Of a stretch of DNA of 64,000 bases, positions 35,543-47,249 are shown piece after piece. The stretch comes from Vespula vulgaris (lineage: Eukaryota; Arthropoda; Insecta; Hymenoptera; Vespidae): NCBI RefSeq assembly GCF_905475345.1, contig NC_066608.1:3447501-3511500 (forward strand). The letters run 5' to 3'. The stretch's first letter is position 1. Each line of letters starts with the position of its first letter. The notes beneath the pieces were generated by a model. It had not been told where the DNA came from. It made no database searches and worked only from the letters and a program-made list of their open reading frames with translations. A program made the translations under genes and the position numbers.

Positions 35543-35584
35543 GGGTCATTTAAACTTCGTAGGTCATAAATGACCCATGGGTCA
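35543..35584. promoter_or_regulatory. Cluster of four nuclear-receptor half-sites
   Basis: GGGTCA at 35543-35548, AGGTCA at 35561-35566, TGACCC (inverted) at 35571-35576 and GGGTCA at 35579-35584. TGACCCATGGGTCA is a perfect 14-bp palindrome, and GGGTCATTTA with TAAATGACCC forms a perfect 10-bp inverted repeat. RGGTCA is the known half-site of ecdysone-type and related nuclear receptors. Target gene unknown. Confidence 0.5.
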
Positions 35585-35599
35585 CAGGTTGGCCATCGT

Positions 35600-36980
35600 T
35601 GGCTACGTATCAGATTCTTTGTTCTCGCCGCACGCTCGCTCTTACAAAGCATTCCTCTCAAACAAAACAGTTTCAATTGCGCAGCCTATTCACACGCACA
35701 TACACATAACTTTACCATACCTTACTACACCTACATATATCTTACAATATCTTACAATTTTCTATAAAAGTACCTTACAAAATTTGTATAAAACTTGTTT
35801 TGTATTTTTTATCGTTGTGTGCTAATCTTTGATCAAATTACGTAACATGATGTAATAAATAAATGTTAAACTTCTCTCTCCAATACGTTTATTCCTTCTT
35901 ATCACGCAGATCACACTCTCTCGATTGTTCGCACCTCTCTACTATACTCATTCTTACTCCCTCTCTTTCTCATTCTTGCATATACTCGTCATTCGTTCTG
36001 TCAATCACTCTTCTTCCTAGTATTACTCGCATGTTTTCTTTCGTTTTCTCATTTACGCACGTATTCTTTCACCATTCAAACAATCGCTACAGTCGCTAAA
36101 CAAAACATTGTGTTATTAATTATTAATACATTTCATATAACATATGTGGAAGTGAATATTTTAAAAATTGAAAGATGGAACGATTGTTAAAGTAGTATCA
36201 ATATTAATATTAATAGTTGCAAAAATGTTAAGAAAGAGAAATCAATATATATGATCAATATGACATCAGAATGAAGAAGTAAATATGATTAATCACAGGA
36301 GTGGCGAGATAAGTGATGTAAGAAAGTTAATCGTTTAAACTCGCTTCAAAGAAATACTTATCACTATTTTATTCTGTCAATCAATCTTTCCTCTTTCTTA
36401 CACGTGCTAATTTCTCAATAATTTCTCAATATCTACAAAATTCTGATCCCTTTGTTTAATCTATTAAAAGTTATACGATTTTAAATAAAGTTTGAATAAT
36501 GTTACGTTTCACTTCACCACTCCCATGCTCTTACACCAATAAATCATCGTCTATCGAAATTCGAACCTTCTTTGTAAAAACATAATTTATATTATTATGA
36601 TAATAATAATTATTATTTTATTATTATAATTATTATTACTATTACTATTATTATTATCGTTATTGTATCTATATCATTATCGATATTTTATATATAAGAC
36701 ATTATATACAATCCTTTGCACGACCTTCGAACCAACCTAACTTTTCACGAAGGGACAAATTCCTCTTTCAGGTCATTTTATGCTCCTTTCAACTCATTGT
36801 TGCCAGTATCCTTTTCCAAGTTTACTTCTTTAGAAATTTTTTCTCGCCAATATACGAATTAACAAAATTCAACAAAGGAACGAAATTCTAGTGGATATCT
36901 AAGCTGAACATTCTTTGAAGAACGAACTCTAGTATGAGTCTTTAGATCAAGAAAATCCGGCACATAATAATATTTCTTTT
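35600..36980. other. Moderately AT-rich stretch, no gene
   Basis: T- and C-rich 35860-36060, AT-rich after, with (ATT)n near 36590-36660. Short ORFs lack support. Confidence 0.4.
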
Positions 36981-36994
36981 TGTTTATTGTATTT

Positions 36995-37196
36995 TACAAG
37001 ATGCGACCAAAAGTTTCTAGATGATGTTAAGAACCAATTATCCAATTTATCGATACTTTTCAAGTCAATTTCTTTCAGATTGTGAAAAAGTTCCTAGGCT
37101 TGTAGTTTTATACTCTGAGAAATAAATTAATCTAAAAAGTCTCGAGAAAGAGTAATTGATTTTTAAAATCACTTAGGAACTTTTAGCTTGCCCTAT
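36995..37196. mobile_element. Foldback MITE family A, copy 3
   Basis: The left arm CCAAAAGTTTCTAGATGATG and the right arm, read on the other strand as TAGGGCAAGCTAAAAGTTCC, are inverted repeats. The centre has TATACTCTGAGAAATAAATT, matching the other copies. Confidence 0.65.
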
Positions 37197-37468
37197 ATTT
37201 GCACACGTGAAATACTTTAATGGCGCCTATACGTCGGCTTGTTCTCACTCGAATATATATACACACACACGCGCATATGTATATACTTTTAGGTTGCACA
37301 TTTGTCTCTCACATTGGTCTTATCACTTTCTCTCTTTTCGACTTTCTTCTCTTCTCTGTTTCTCACCTCTCTCGGTTGTTCTCTCTTCGAGCTCAGAAAT
37401 ATCTCCTTCTTCTTTCACATTCTATCTCTGTCGCTCGTACTTCGCTCACATCGGCGATCCGGGGGCAG

Positions 37469-37487
37469 GCGAACAAGCTGACGGCAG
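37469..37487 (+). other. Possible 19-nt microexon
   Basis: GGGGGCAG at 37461-37468, downstream of a 100-base pyrimidine-rich tract, could be an acceptor. It is followed 19 bases later by GGCAG|GTATGT, a good donor. Alternatively this donor ends a larger exon. Evidence is limited to these two motifs. Confidence 0.18.
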
Positions 37488-37799
37488 GTATGTGCATTTT
37501 TATGCGCCCATTTATGCCCACGCGCGCACTAAAAATAATCCTGCATCGAGCCGTAGGATAATGAATACTCGAGCTAGCGGTTGCCGGGTGTGCCCTTCCT
37601 CGAGTTATCGTTCTTAGACTATCGATTTGATTCTTCTTTTCCTAGCCCTTTTCAATTTACAATGAACATCTACAAAGTGGCAACCGTCATTTTCAAATTA
37701 AATCAATTTCGAATCCTTCATTGGAATTCTATAGATTATTATTATGACGTTTTTATAAAATATTTTATTTTTGCTCACAAAGGTTTTACGATGTAAATA

Positions 37800-40244
37800 A
37801 TGTTGCTGTTTTATTTTACAAAAGTTCTTGGATTTTATTTGTAGCGATATGAAAGCGTAGATTTTTTAAATTTTTATAACTGCAGATACGTCTAACTGAT
37901 ATGAGAATTTGTGTCTTTGAAATTTATAGATTTGTTGTTTATCAATAAACTTTTTATTTCTATAATTTATTATATTTAACTTAAACGTTAAATTTAGTTT
38001 CAAAAGATTATAGTTAATTTAAGATTAAAATTATTCATAATTTATTAAATTTATTTATTTCTGTAATTTATCATAATTGAATTTTTTATTTATAGAAATT
38101 TAATAGAAATCTTCAAAGACGTGTCCCATATTCAAAAGTATTTATTTGAATTATATTAATTTGTATAAAATGTGTAAAATAAAGATAAATAGAATACTAT
38201 TCGATGGATTAGAAGTTTTTACAAACATTTATTTCATCTTCTTAATACTAGAGTATCAGAGAGAAAATGTCCTTTTCCTTTTGTTACAAATAAAAATAAA
38301 TTTAACGTAATTTAATTGAAGTTCCTAGAAACTTTTTTATTATTAACATCTCGAATATTATATATATGGTTAAATATAGAAAAAAGTAGTTAAAAAATTT
38401 ATTTTTACAAAAAATATCTGGAAAGATAAGTTCAATCATTTTTCATTTCTTGTTCAAAAAAAATATTCAAAAAAAATCTTTTTTTGCGATTATAATATGG
38501 ACAAGAAACTAAATAATTTTTCTATATTTTACACTTTTTTCAATCATCATTAATTAATGAAATAGTTAAACGTTAATGAGATAGTTAAATACAGAATTAC
38601 CGCAAATAAGCAAAAATACGTGTCGAAAATTACTTTCATTTTCTTTACCAATTTATAAAGTTTAATCAAAATCGAAAACTGACATTCCCGGATGTTTCTT
38701 TTCAGACAGTAAAAAATAAAATGAAAATGAATGAGACAAGTACATACGTTGTTCTGATATATTTACATCGTATACCCAATAAACTTTGATAAATATTACG
38801 AACGATCAACGTTGCGCTATTATTTATATTACTTTTATCCAATAAAATACTATAAATCTTTCGTATGAATTCCCACTGGCTTCCATACTTAAAAGATTTC
38901 TTCTTTGTTATCTTTAACAACTCTCTCGCTATCTAACGATATTCAAGAGCATCGTGATTAACATTAATACAAAATGCGCGTGAGGGTTCGACCGGTAACA
39001 ATTATTCTTCGAGTTTAATTGACAGTCATAAATAAGAGCTAGTCGAAAGAATCCATTGATTCGATCGTCGTTCGATCTTTCGACCCACGATCGCAAGATC
39101 GTTGGTGAGCGCGCGCGCACCAGTCCACGGCGCTAATGATCGTAGCGCGATAACACGCTACGTAAAGAAAGAGAATGTGTATGTAAGAAAGAAAGGGAAA
39201 TAAGCACGCACACAGCCATAAATAAATGGCGCATCCTGCCCTTCGACTCTCCTCTCGCCATATATGAAGAGGGGTCTTGTCGACGCTCTCGCCCACGCCA
39301 CCGTCGTGCATCTTATACTGAATTCTTCACGGTTGATTCTCTTGGCCAGCATTTCTGGCCTTCATACTCGACGATGAATTCTGTGGCTCGAAAAAAAATC
39401 GATGTCCATGAAAATCACTCCGAATAGACTCCCACGGTCAAATGATAAAACTATTGTGACGGTATTGATAAAAAAGATTATTTTTGTCCATCGTTTTATT
39501 TTTTTTTACAAATAAATACGCTTTTCAAATAATTCTTTTCTATCGTTAACCCTTCAGTATGTAGCTAATTTACAAAATGAAAAACTTTTTATGTAATTAA
39601 TATAGTTTATATTAAAATATTTTGTGTAGTATTTGTCGATCACGGGACTTCATCGTCGGCGATAATGTTTATATTTTGATTTATGATTGCAGTTTGAAGA
39701 AATTTATAATTGAAGAAGGTACTGTTGAATATTTCTGTTTGAAATTTTAACAACGTGTTAAGCTGTGGTTATGTTAATTATTAATATTTTTCTTTTTTGT
39801 ATATTTTTATCGATAATATTTATTGCAATTTAATATTGAAACAAATTAGTGTTTTAAGAGATTATATTTAATATTTTAATACAACAAATTAAAGATTATT
39901 CAGGCCAAAAAATTATAATAGATATGTATACATATACATATTATATTATATTTATTAAAACTAAATTTTGTAAAAGTATCCAATAAAAGTAAAAGAACAA
40001 AAAAAAATAAAAATTGATATCAAAAAACTTATTTTTACGTGACCGTCATAAAATGTGTTAATATTAAATTACTTGGAAAGTTTATAACCAATTATCATCT
40101 ATCTTTAATGAAACACAGGATTGAAATTACTAGATAAAATAAAAAATAAAAAGAAAAATATACGAAGATTTGTTTAAATGCCTTTCAACATATTTAAAGA
40201 ATTACCATTTTTAGTACCATTATATATGTATTATATTAACACAC

Positions 40245-40287
<43 letters not shown>

Positions 40288-41110
40288 TGTAGAAACTACA
40301 CAAACTTTTCAAACAATCCAATATTTAATATACCGAATATAACATTTTTGCAACAATTTAGTTTATCATTACATTTCGTAAAAGAAGTTATGATAACTTG
40401 TATAATAAAATATATTATTTTCATTTTAATATTTACTTAATGGCTATTGTAATATTTTTATCTTAAAGAAATTTTTAAAAATATACATCATGTATTAAAG
40501 GATAAAGTTATGAAATAATACTAAAAATAAGAAAAAATATGATAAATTTACTTTTACGATCTGTAATGTGCTTCGCCATTAGTTTCTTCTCGGAAAATAT
40601 CATTTTCATATTATTTCAAGCGATCAATTTTCGAGTAAACGAAATTTATGAATTAAAAGATTCCTATGGCGTTTTTATATTGTATATAAAAAATAATTTT
40701 TGTTTCATCATACGAGTTTTTTCCAAAAGTTTTTCCACCAAATTAGGCAGTATTTTTTTTTTTTAATATCAGGCATAAACTAATAATTTAATTGAAAAAA
40801 TCTCAAGTAGGTACGAAAAGAAATTTTGTTTCCAACTATATCCTATAGAAAAATTTTTAATTCATCGGATAAAAATTCAACTGAGATAAGCTATACGTCC
40901 AAAAAAAAAAAAAGAAAAAAAAAAGAAAATTGAAGATGTATTCTACAGGTAAACGGTAACTTGTAAGCGATAGCGCACAAAAATTCACAAGTGCTCTAAC
41001 TTCGTTAATAGTTCGAGTTTCGATATAATAAATTGGGTAGATACTTTTGAATCCCCGGGCATTAAGAAACTGCAATAAAAAGAAATACCTGCCTATCAAT
41101 TTTTTCTTTT
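37800..41110. other. AT desert with one GC island
   Basis: AT-rich from 37800 to 38900 and from 39480 to 41110, with a (TA)n run at 40249-40282. The island at 38930-39450 has CG-rich words (GCGCGCGCGC at about 39110) and no supported exon. Confidence 0.45.
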
Positions 41111-41118
41111 TTAAACCA

Positions 41119-41355
41119 TCACAGTGACTTTCCTCCATAATAATAAACAAGTCCGTGAAAGAGATGCTCGTCAATGCGAGCTACCTTAGGGAGATAAGAA
41201 ACGACGTTGAAAGTCGTGAACGGAAAGGAACGACATTCCAAACTCAAGATCGCCTCATACACTTCTTCCTTTATTTCTCTCTTCCGAGTTAATGCCATAG
41301 GTATAGAAATACCAATGTGGACATATCGACAAGCAACGACGTCATACTTCGCCAT
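41119..41355 (-). CDS. ORF with optimal start context, 78 aa, minus strand
   Basis: The minus-strand ATG at 41355 sits in ACCATGG, the best Kozak context in the window. The peptide starts MAKYDVVACRYVHIGIS, passes through a charged helix-like segment (TRKREIKEEVYEAIL) and ends GLVYYYGGKSL. Composition is balanced and not repeat-derived, and the upstream 100 bases are GC-rich. The frame is open upstream of the ATG for a few codons, so an upstream exon is possible. A plus-strand frame is also open. No family is recognised. Confidence 0.3.
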   Translation of the reverse strand: MAKYDVVACRYVHIGISIPMALTRKREIKEEVYEAILSLECRSFPFTTFNVVSYLPKVARIDEHLFHGLVYYYGGKSL

Positions 41356-41659
41356 GGTATACACACGCAAGCTAGGTGAATTAGCGTGATCGAGAGCGCG
41401 AACGCGTTCAAGGCCGCGGATTCCTTAGCACAGTAATTATGGAATACTCCGCTTCGCACCGCCTATCGCAATGATTTCTATTTCCCTTTCTTTCTCTTTT
41501 CACTTTTTCTAATTATTTCTTTCTTTCTTTCTTTTCTTTTTTCTATTGAAAATAATTGGGTTTGATATGCGAGATTGTTCGTAAATATTGGTAAAAAATT
41601 CTAAAGATTCGATATGCTTCCCGATATTCGCTTTCATATAAGAAGATATAATATTTGAT

Positions 41660-41848
41660 ATGATAATTCAAAGTAAAAGAAAAGAAAGTTATGCGTATAT
41701 GAAAGCCTTTCCTAAGTCTTACGAAAGGATTGGTGGAAAGGAATGTCGTCAAGGTTCACGGATGTACGATCGAGTTTCGCATGTGCTCACCGGACGATGC
41801 AGGAAAGGGGACGTTACGAACGTCCAAAGGAAAGACCGACCCTTTTAA
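41660..41848 (+). CDS. Small basic ORF, 62 aa
   Basis: ATG 41660 opens a frame rich in Lys/Arg (QSKRKESYAYMKAFPKSY and YDRVSHVLTGRCRKGD). Start context is weak and another frame overlaps. No family is recognised. Likely chance, but included because the composition is protein-like. Confidence 0.18.
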   Translation: MIIQSKRKESYAYMKAFPKSYERIGGKECRQGSRMYDRVSHVLTGRCRKGDVTNVQRKDRPF

Positions 41849-41949
41849 CGCGTTATTTCCTCTGAGAACTTCCTCTCTTTCTTCCAGTGATTTCGAGACA
41901 TTCTTTTTCGTTCTAAGATCGATTTCCTTCGTCCATTAGTCTCTTTAAT

Positions 41950-44330
41950 CTCTTACTTACTACTAAAGAGAGCTATAGTTTTATGTAATACTGACAGATA
42001 CGGTATATTTTCTTTTCTTTTTGTAATATTGTAAGACAAGATAATTAAGAAAATGTGTTGAATGTATATATGTACGTTTGTATGTATGTTGTATGTTTAT
42101 ATGTATATATGTACGTATGTCTGTATATATGTGTATGTATATTTGTATGTATATGTATGAGCGTGTTTATAGACGTCTTAATATATCCGGTTGAAGCGGA
42201 AATACATGCCTCTTCTTTACATTATATGTATTGAAATATGTACTTATAACGCACATGTTGATGATGCTAAAAACGTATTCATTTCGTACTTATTAATTAT
42301 CCAAATACCTACAAATATATGACCAAATATTTATAAATGTATTTCCTCTTCTGTTTTTTTTTTTTTTTTAATTCAGTGATTCATATCAATCTCGTGTTCC
42401 GTTGAAGATGAAATGTATTTAGTACGTAATACAGTGCATTTCCAATTTTTTATGATCTTTTATTAAAAGTGCAATATGAACAGATTTAACAAAACAGTTT
42501 TATGATGTTAATAAAGATGATGATTCAGCTAAAAAAAAAAAAAGAAAAAACTGGATAAGAAATGATTCACAAAGTTTATTAAAACTGGTCTTGAAGACCA
42601 AGTCTTGAAGTCCAAGAATACTCGAAAGGATTAACATTCATGATAATCAAATCAAAAAACTGACCGAGGATAATCACCAACACTTTACACATATACATTC
42701 GCGAAATAGCAGAGGTATTAAATTTATCAAAAACGATCATTTAATAAAGCTTGATTACTAATCGGCACGAACTTTCCAGGCAATTCACTTTAATTTTTGC
42801 TTTTGAACGATCGAATTGCCTTTAACGTCGTAGGCTCGTAAAAAAAAATACGACATATTTTTACGACGAGACACCTTCGCCAAAGAAGAATTCTTTCACG
42901 ACTGTCCTTCGACTGCGTTACGAGATTCATGAGGGAGAGATGGTAGAAGGGGTTAAGTGAAACACGAAAGAGGAAGCCGGGAATCTCTATAAAAGTGGCG
43001 ATCCAGATGACCAAAAGCACCGCGTCGCTGTTGTAGTCGCCGGTGAAGCCGATGAGATAACCGTCGGCCAGATTAGAGGACCTGTTTTCATGGTGAATTT
43101 ATCGCTAGGACGTACGTGCAAAAATGCACTTTGTCGGCGGCACAGCATCCACCATAACAAATCGGCAATACGCAGGTGTCGTTCGGTCCGATGAAATTAA
43201 CAAAAAAAAAAAGTAAGTTTATCGCAGTTTTAGTCGGCAAATAATCGAAGTCTCATGGTGGTCATGTCCATAAAAGAAAAGAAATTCGAATGGCTTCTAA
43301 GATTCATGGGAATTAGCAGAAGTGACAAATTCTTAAGTAGAGAATTAAATTCATTTGTAAATTAAACACGAAGTATAATCATTCGAAAAAAATGAACACG
43401 GTAGAGTAAAGTTTCCAATATATAAAGTAATAAGAACAGATAAATGTTCGGACGATAAGACAAGCTATTTATTATTAAACTTGAAATATTTTAGGAAATA
43501 TCTCTCTCTTTCTCTCTCTCTCTCTCTCAATCTAAAACAAAATACATCTAAATAATTTATATTTTAAATTTTCAAATTACTTTTATTGCGTTTTGTGATC
43601 GTAAAATTATTTATTTACTTACATTTTTTATTACATCTAATTCTATAAATTTCCATTTATTTTTCTATAAATCTGAAAACATTTGTATTAAAACTTATCT
43701 AGAATCATAATTAGTACATAACGAAGTTATTTTAATTTGATTAATTTCCTCCTTGAATATTATTTATCAATTTATAAAGAAATTTATCAATCATTCTATG
43801 AAGATAGAAGAAACACTGTGTGAAACACATCGATAGAAAAGAAAATGTTACCTTCCGTAAGCAAAATACGTTGTTTGGATAATAAAACGTTCGTATAACG
43901 AGGGCTCTACTTTATAAGAATCAAAGACGTTTGAACACATACTAGAGATCAACCAACTTTCACAAGAGATCGAATTGACGGGAGATCGTACGAAAAATTC
44001 CAACTCGGAAGATTTAACGATCAGGTTTCTCGGCCTTGAAAGTCGTTCCGCTCATATTCGCAAATCTTACGCAATTCCATCGAACAACGATCGGCTGAGA
44101 ACTCATCAGATGCTTGATGCCAGTCATTGTCGTTGCCTGGGGCACGTATAAAATTCTACGTTACCAAAGCGTCACTAACCTAAGAGCAATGCAAAAAAAA
44201 AGACACAAAAAAAAAGAACAACAAACATCGAATCTGATAGAAAATTTTGTCGAAGAAAGATCAGAGAGAAACAATAGACGATAAGTTACTATATTTATCT
44301 ATATGATAAGCAAGAGAAAATCTCATTTCG
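41950..44330. other. Mostly AT-rich noncoding stretch
   Basis: A TGTA/TATG microsatellite fills 42061-42165 and a TC run lies at 43500-43529. A GC-richer patch is at 42770-43250. No ORF has supporting signals. Confidence 0.4.
42061..42165. repeat. TGTA/TATG imperfect microsatellite
   Basis: TATATGTACGTTTGTATGTA-type units with variants over about 100 bases. Confidence 0.75.
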
Positions 44331-44584
44331 ACCATGAACATAGTTCGTGTCGATACCACCTGGGTCTTTGGCTTGTCTCGATAATTTCTTATCTCGCGTC
44401 AAGAAAAAAAAGAAAAAGAAGAAGAAGAAGGAGATAGACAGAATGAGAGAAAAAGAAAGAGATATAGAAAGATTAAGAAAAAAAAAGAGAGAGAAAAAAG
44501 AGAAGGAGCAAGAGAAGAAGACGAGCCAAGGAGGTGGTCTTCCTCTCGACGGGAGTCAATATTTGTACGACGGAGTCTGTCACA

Positions 44585-44893
44585 ATGGTGGTCATACGTT
44601 TATCTCCGGTACATTCCAAGGAGCTTTGGAGCCCCAGCATCGTCTTCTCCTCTCCACGAGTCAATGAGTTGGAATGTTCGCCGACTAGTTATCCGGTCGT
44701 CGAAGCCATGGCATTGAATGTCAGGGACCACGTCGTGCCGGCTCCTGGTTGCGTCGCTTCAACTATCGAATATCGTTTTTGTCAGATCGGCATCGCTCGG
44801 CCGCCAGGTCGATTTCGAAAGCGAGTAATGCATACACGAATAAGATTTTTTGTTTTGCGTTCGTTGACCGCGTGCGCGCGCGCTAGATCCTAA
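44585..44893 (+). CDS. Weak ORF in a GC island
   Basis: An ATG at 44585 opens about 102 codons that include SSPRVNELECSPTSYPVVEA and VRDHVVPAPGCVASTIEYRF. Two other frames are open over parts of the same DNA. No splice or poly(A) support. Confidence 0.16.
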   Translation: MVVIRLSPVHSKELWSPSIVFSSPRVNELECSPTSYPVVEAMALNVRDHVVPAPGCVASTIEYRFCQIGIARPPGRFRKRVMHTRIRFFVLRSLTACARARS

Positions 44894-45456
44894 GTAATAA
44901 AAAAGAAGAAAGAAAAGAAAGAAGAGAGAAAAAGAACTTTTTCAAGATCCGTAGAAGAGACAATACTCGTAAATCAATCGAATCGATCTAGAAATCCTTT
45001 AATCTCATCCTGACGGTGTTACCTTCGAAAGGTTATCTTACGAAATAATCCTTAGTGACGAAGAGAAATAGAGAAAGAGAGAGAACAAGCGATATCGATG
45101 AGTTCCTCTGAAGGAATCGTGCACGATAGTCAGGGTCACGTTCTCAAGCGGAGTCGTATTTGTATCACCTAAACAATCGCACACACAAATACAGGAAGAG
45201 GCACGAGGAGAGTCAATCGTTAAGTTCTTGCGGCAGGCGAACTCGTGAAGCACGGCGGAGACTGCTGGCACATTGAGAGATCTCCACCTCGTGACCTACG
45301 CCACGAGGAACTATTCGTGCGATGCGAGGAGCCACGGCTTAGTTGAGTCGAACCGAGCGTATCGGCCCTCGTCACGGCGCGGATGTTAGGAGGGCAAAAT
45401 GGAGCAAGGATCGACACGACAGGGCCGTGTCTTACACGAAAGATGAATACGCTCGA

Positions 45457-45462
45457 TATAAA
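45457..45462 (+). promoter_or_regulatory. TATA-box candidate
   Basis: TATAAA in an otherwise GC-rich island, 155 bases upstream of the ATG at 45612. No clear initiator is seen at +1. Confidence 0.25.
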
Positions 45463-45510
45463 CTCCCACCCTTCCTGTCACCCTGTCTCGCTTGCCTGTT
45501 CGCTTACTTG

Positions 45511-45579
45511 CTTGGTTGATTAGCTAGCTGGCTGGTTAGCTGGTTGGCTGGTTGGCTGGTTGGCTTGTTGGCTGGCTCG
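45511..45579 (+). repeat. (GGCTGGTT)n minisatellite
   Basis: Units of GGTTGGCT with TAGCTAGC variants at the left end. ORFs over it read Gly-Trp-Leu-Val repeats. Confidence 0.85.
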
Positions 45580-45611
45580 TTGCTTTCCTTGTTGGTTGCC
45601 TACCTTGGCAC

Positions 45612-45956
45612 ATGTCGTGCATTCGGGTGTTACTTTCCACTCAAATTCATCGATCGTACACTACCGATCGTCCGGTTACCTTCCTCCAACGAAGCGGTTA
45701 TTATTTCGAACGAAGAACCATCCCGGATTTGAGAGTGTCGCCTTTTATGTCGTGTTCTCCTTGCGTCGATGCAAATCGAATCGTCATCTTGAATCCTCAT
45801 ACGATGATACTTTGCATCTTATTGCTCTATATAAAATTTACCGACACAGAAATAGGTATATTCCGAAAGGGGAGAGAAATAAAATCACGATTTCACGAAG
45901 TTCACATTCGAAATTTTTTCCTTCAATATCCCCCTTCGAGATTTGAGGACGATTAA
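45612..45956 (+). CDS. Orphan ORF, 114 aa
   Basis: This is the first ATG after a TATAAA and the minisatellite. The frame runs 114 codons to TAA. Segments are MSCIRVLLSTQIHRSY, a hydrophobic stretch (MILCILLLYIKF, about residues 73-84) and an aromatic, basic end. It overlaps by its stop (TTAA) with a minus-strand ORF. Other frames are also partly open. No family is recognised. Confidence 0.22.
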   Translation: MSCIRVLLSTQIHRSYTTDRPVTFLQRSGYYFERRTIPDLRVSPFMSCSPCVDANRIVILNPHTMILCILLLYIKFTDTEIGIFRKGREIKSRFHEVHIRNFFLQYPPSRFEDD

Positions 45957-46354
45957 AATCCAAAGAATATGGAATCGTCAAGTCGACGACATGATCGGAA
46001 TTTCACGCTCACGAAGTTGCGAACACGTCGGACGTTGACTTTCTCGGTTGGGTCCAAGACCGAAGAAAGAGAGAGAGAGAGAGAGAGAAATCTTTCCTCG
46101 ACGTTCGCGGCTTCGTGAGAATTCGCATAATCGTTGACGAATGCTAATGCGCCGTGCTGGACGAAGGAAGAAAAACCAGATTCGCAAGTTTCGAAATTCT
46201 TATGCATCAAGAAGCCTACCAAGCTCAAGGAATGTTCTTTCAATGTATCGAAATTGAGATCGAACTTCGAAATACGTTGCCATCTTTCTATTGTTAAGTA
46301 CACACGCAACCTTACACCACGCATACACAAAGTAATTACTATCGCATTAATCAT
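45953..46354 (-). CDS. Orphan ORF, 133 aa, minus strand
   Basis: The minus-strand ATG at 46354 opens 133 codons: a hydrophobic start (MINAIVITLCMRGVRLRVYL), a central part (DFSSFV-like and VNDYANSHEAANVEERF), a Ser/Leu run from a (GA)n microsatellite (46072-46088) and a basic end. The low-complexity run shortens the meaningful part. Promoter side is the ATT-rich tract at 46369. No family is recognised. Confidence 0.22.
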   Translation of the reverse strand: MINAIVITLCMRGVRLRVYLTIERWQRISKFDLNFDTLKEHSLSLVGFLMHKNFETCESGFSSFVQHGALAFVNDYANSHEAANVEERFLSLSLSLSSVLDPTEKVNVRRVRNFVSVKFRSCRRLDDSIFFGF

Positions 46355-46368
46355 AATAATTTTATTAT

Positions 46369-46466
46369 CTCATTTTGTTTTATTATATTATTATTATATA
46401 TTATATATATTATATATTATTATTATTTTTATTATTGTTATTTTATTATTTTATTATTATAATTTT
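46369..46466. repeat. (ATT)n / TATTAT microsatellite
   Basis: TTATTATATTATTATTATAT-type imperfect repeat over about 100 bases. Confidence 0.75.
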
Positions 46467-46905
46467 TAAATATTATTGGATAACTCTATTGGATAAAGAT
46501 CTAAAAATCTATCCCCGCTTTTCAGAATGTTTTTAGAAAAAGTTAGAAGAAAAGTATAAGAAAAAACGGAGATTTTTCTTATATCTTTCTTCTAGAAAAC
46601 TTTAGATAGATGCATTTTAATTACTGAGATTACAATATCATTATTAATTAATATATATAATAAACACAATTAATCACATTTAATTTTACAAGAATTTTCA
46701 AAAAAAAACATTACTTTTACGAATCGACCTGCCTTTCATAAAAATACCTTTTCTCTATTATGAACGTTCGGTTTTGTTATTTATTCAATTTACACATACA
46801 TATATACTCTCATTATTTTTCTTTTTCTTCATCTATACAAATCCTTTTTATGCATGATTCACGTATGCATTGGCAAACGATTTCCTCGACTTTTATAGTA
46901 GATCT

Positions 46906-46907
<2 letters not shown>

Positions 46908-46974
<67 letters not shown>
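46908..46974. repeat. (TC)n microsatellite
   Basis: More than 30 TC units with one TATC break. Leu-Ser and Arg-Glu ORFs here are its products. Confidence 0.9.
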
Positions 46975-46975
<1 letters not shown>

Positions 46976-47120
46976 TTTGTCGTCAGGTGCAAGCATATAT
47001 AGCACAACGAGCGATTATTCTCGGTTCGCGCCTTAACACCTCTTCCACGTACGAAGGAATTCGCAGCGGGCGGCCACGATTATCGATCGGTCGCCGATCG
47101 TAAAGTTCATTCGATCGAGA

Positions 47121-47128
47121 TGACGTCA
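47121..47128. promoter_or_regulatory. CRE palindrome
   Basis: TGACGTCA, the perfect CREB/ATF site, in a GC island (46980-47240). Confidence 0.35.
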
Positions 47129-47249
47129 GTGCCAAAGTATACGCAGTTCTTACTCGATGCACGATTTATAACTTATGGAAGTATAACTATTGCCGTCTAC
47201 GACACAAACGCGTATGCGTGTACTGCCAACAATTGTTTCTCGATATTTT

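Noticed and set aside
40539..40766. ATG ORF of 75 codons rich in Phe, Ile and Asn.
   Set aside because: It lies in an AT desert, and its composition is what random AT-rich DNA would give. No signals support it.
45533..45546. TGGTTAGCTGGTTG matches part of miR-34.
   Set aside because: It is a unit of the GGCTGGTT minisatellite, the 5' seed region does not match and no precursor hairpin is present.
46813..47103. ORFs of Leu-Ser and Arg-Glu repeats.
   Set aside because: They are readings of the (TC)n microsatellite in different frames. The same applies to 22515-22847, 27384-27671 and 49308-49490.
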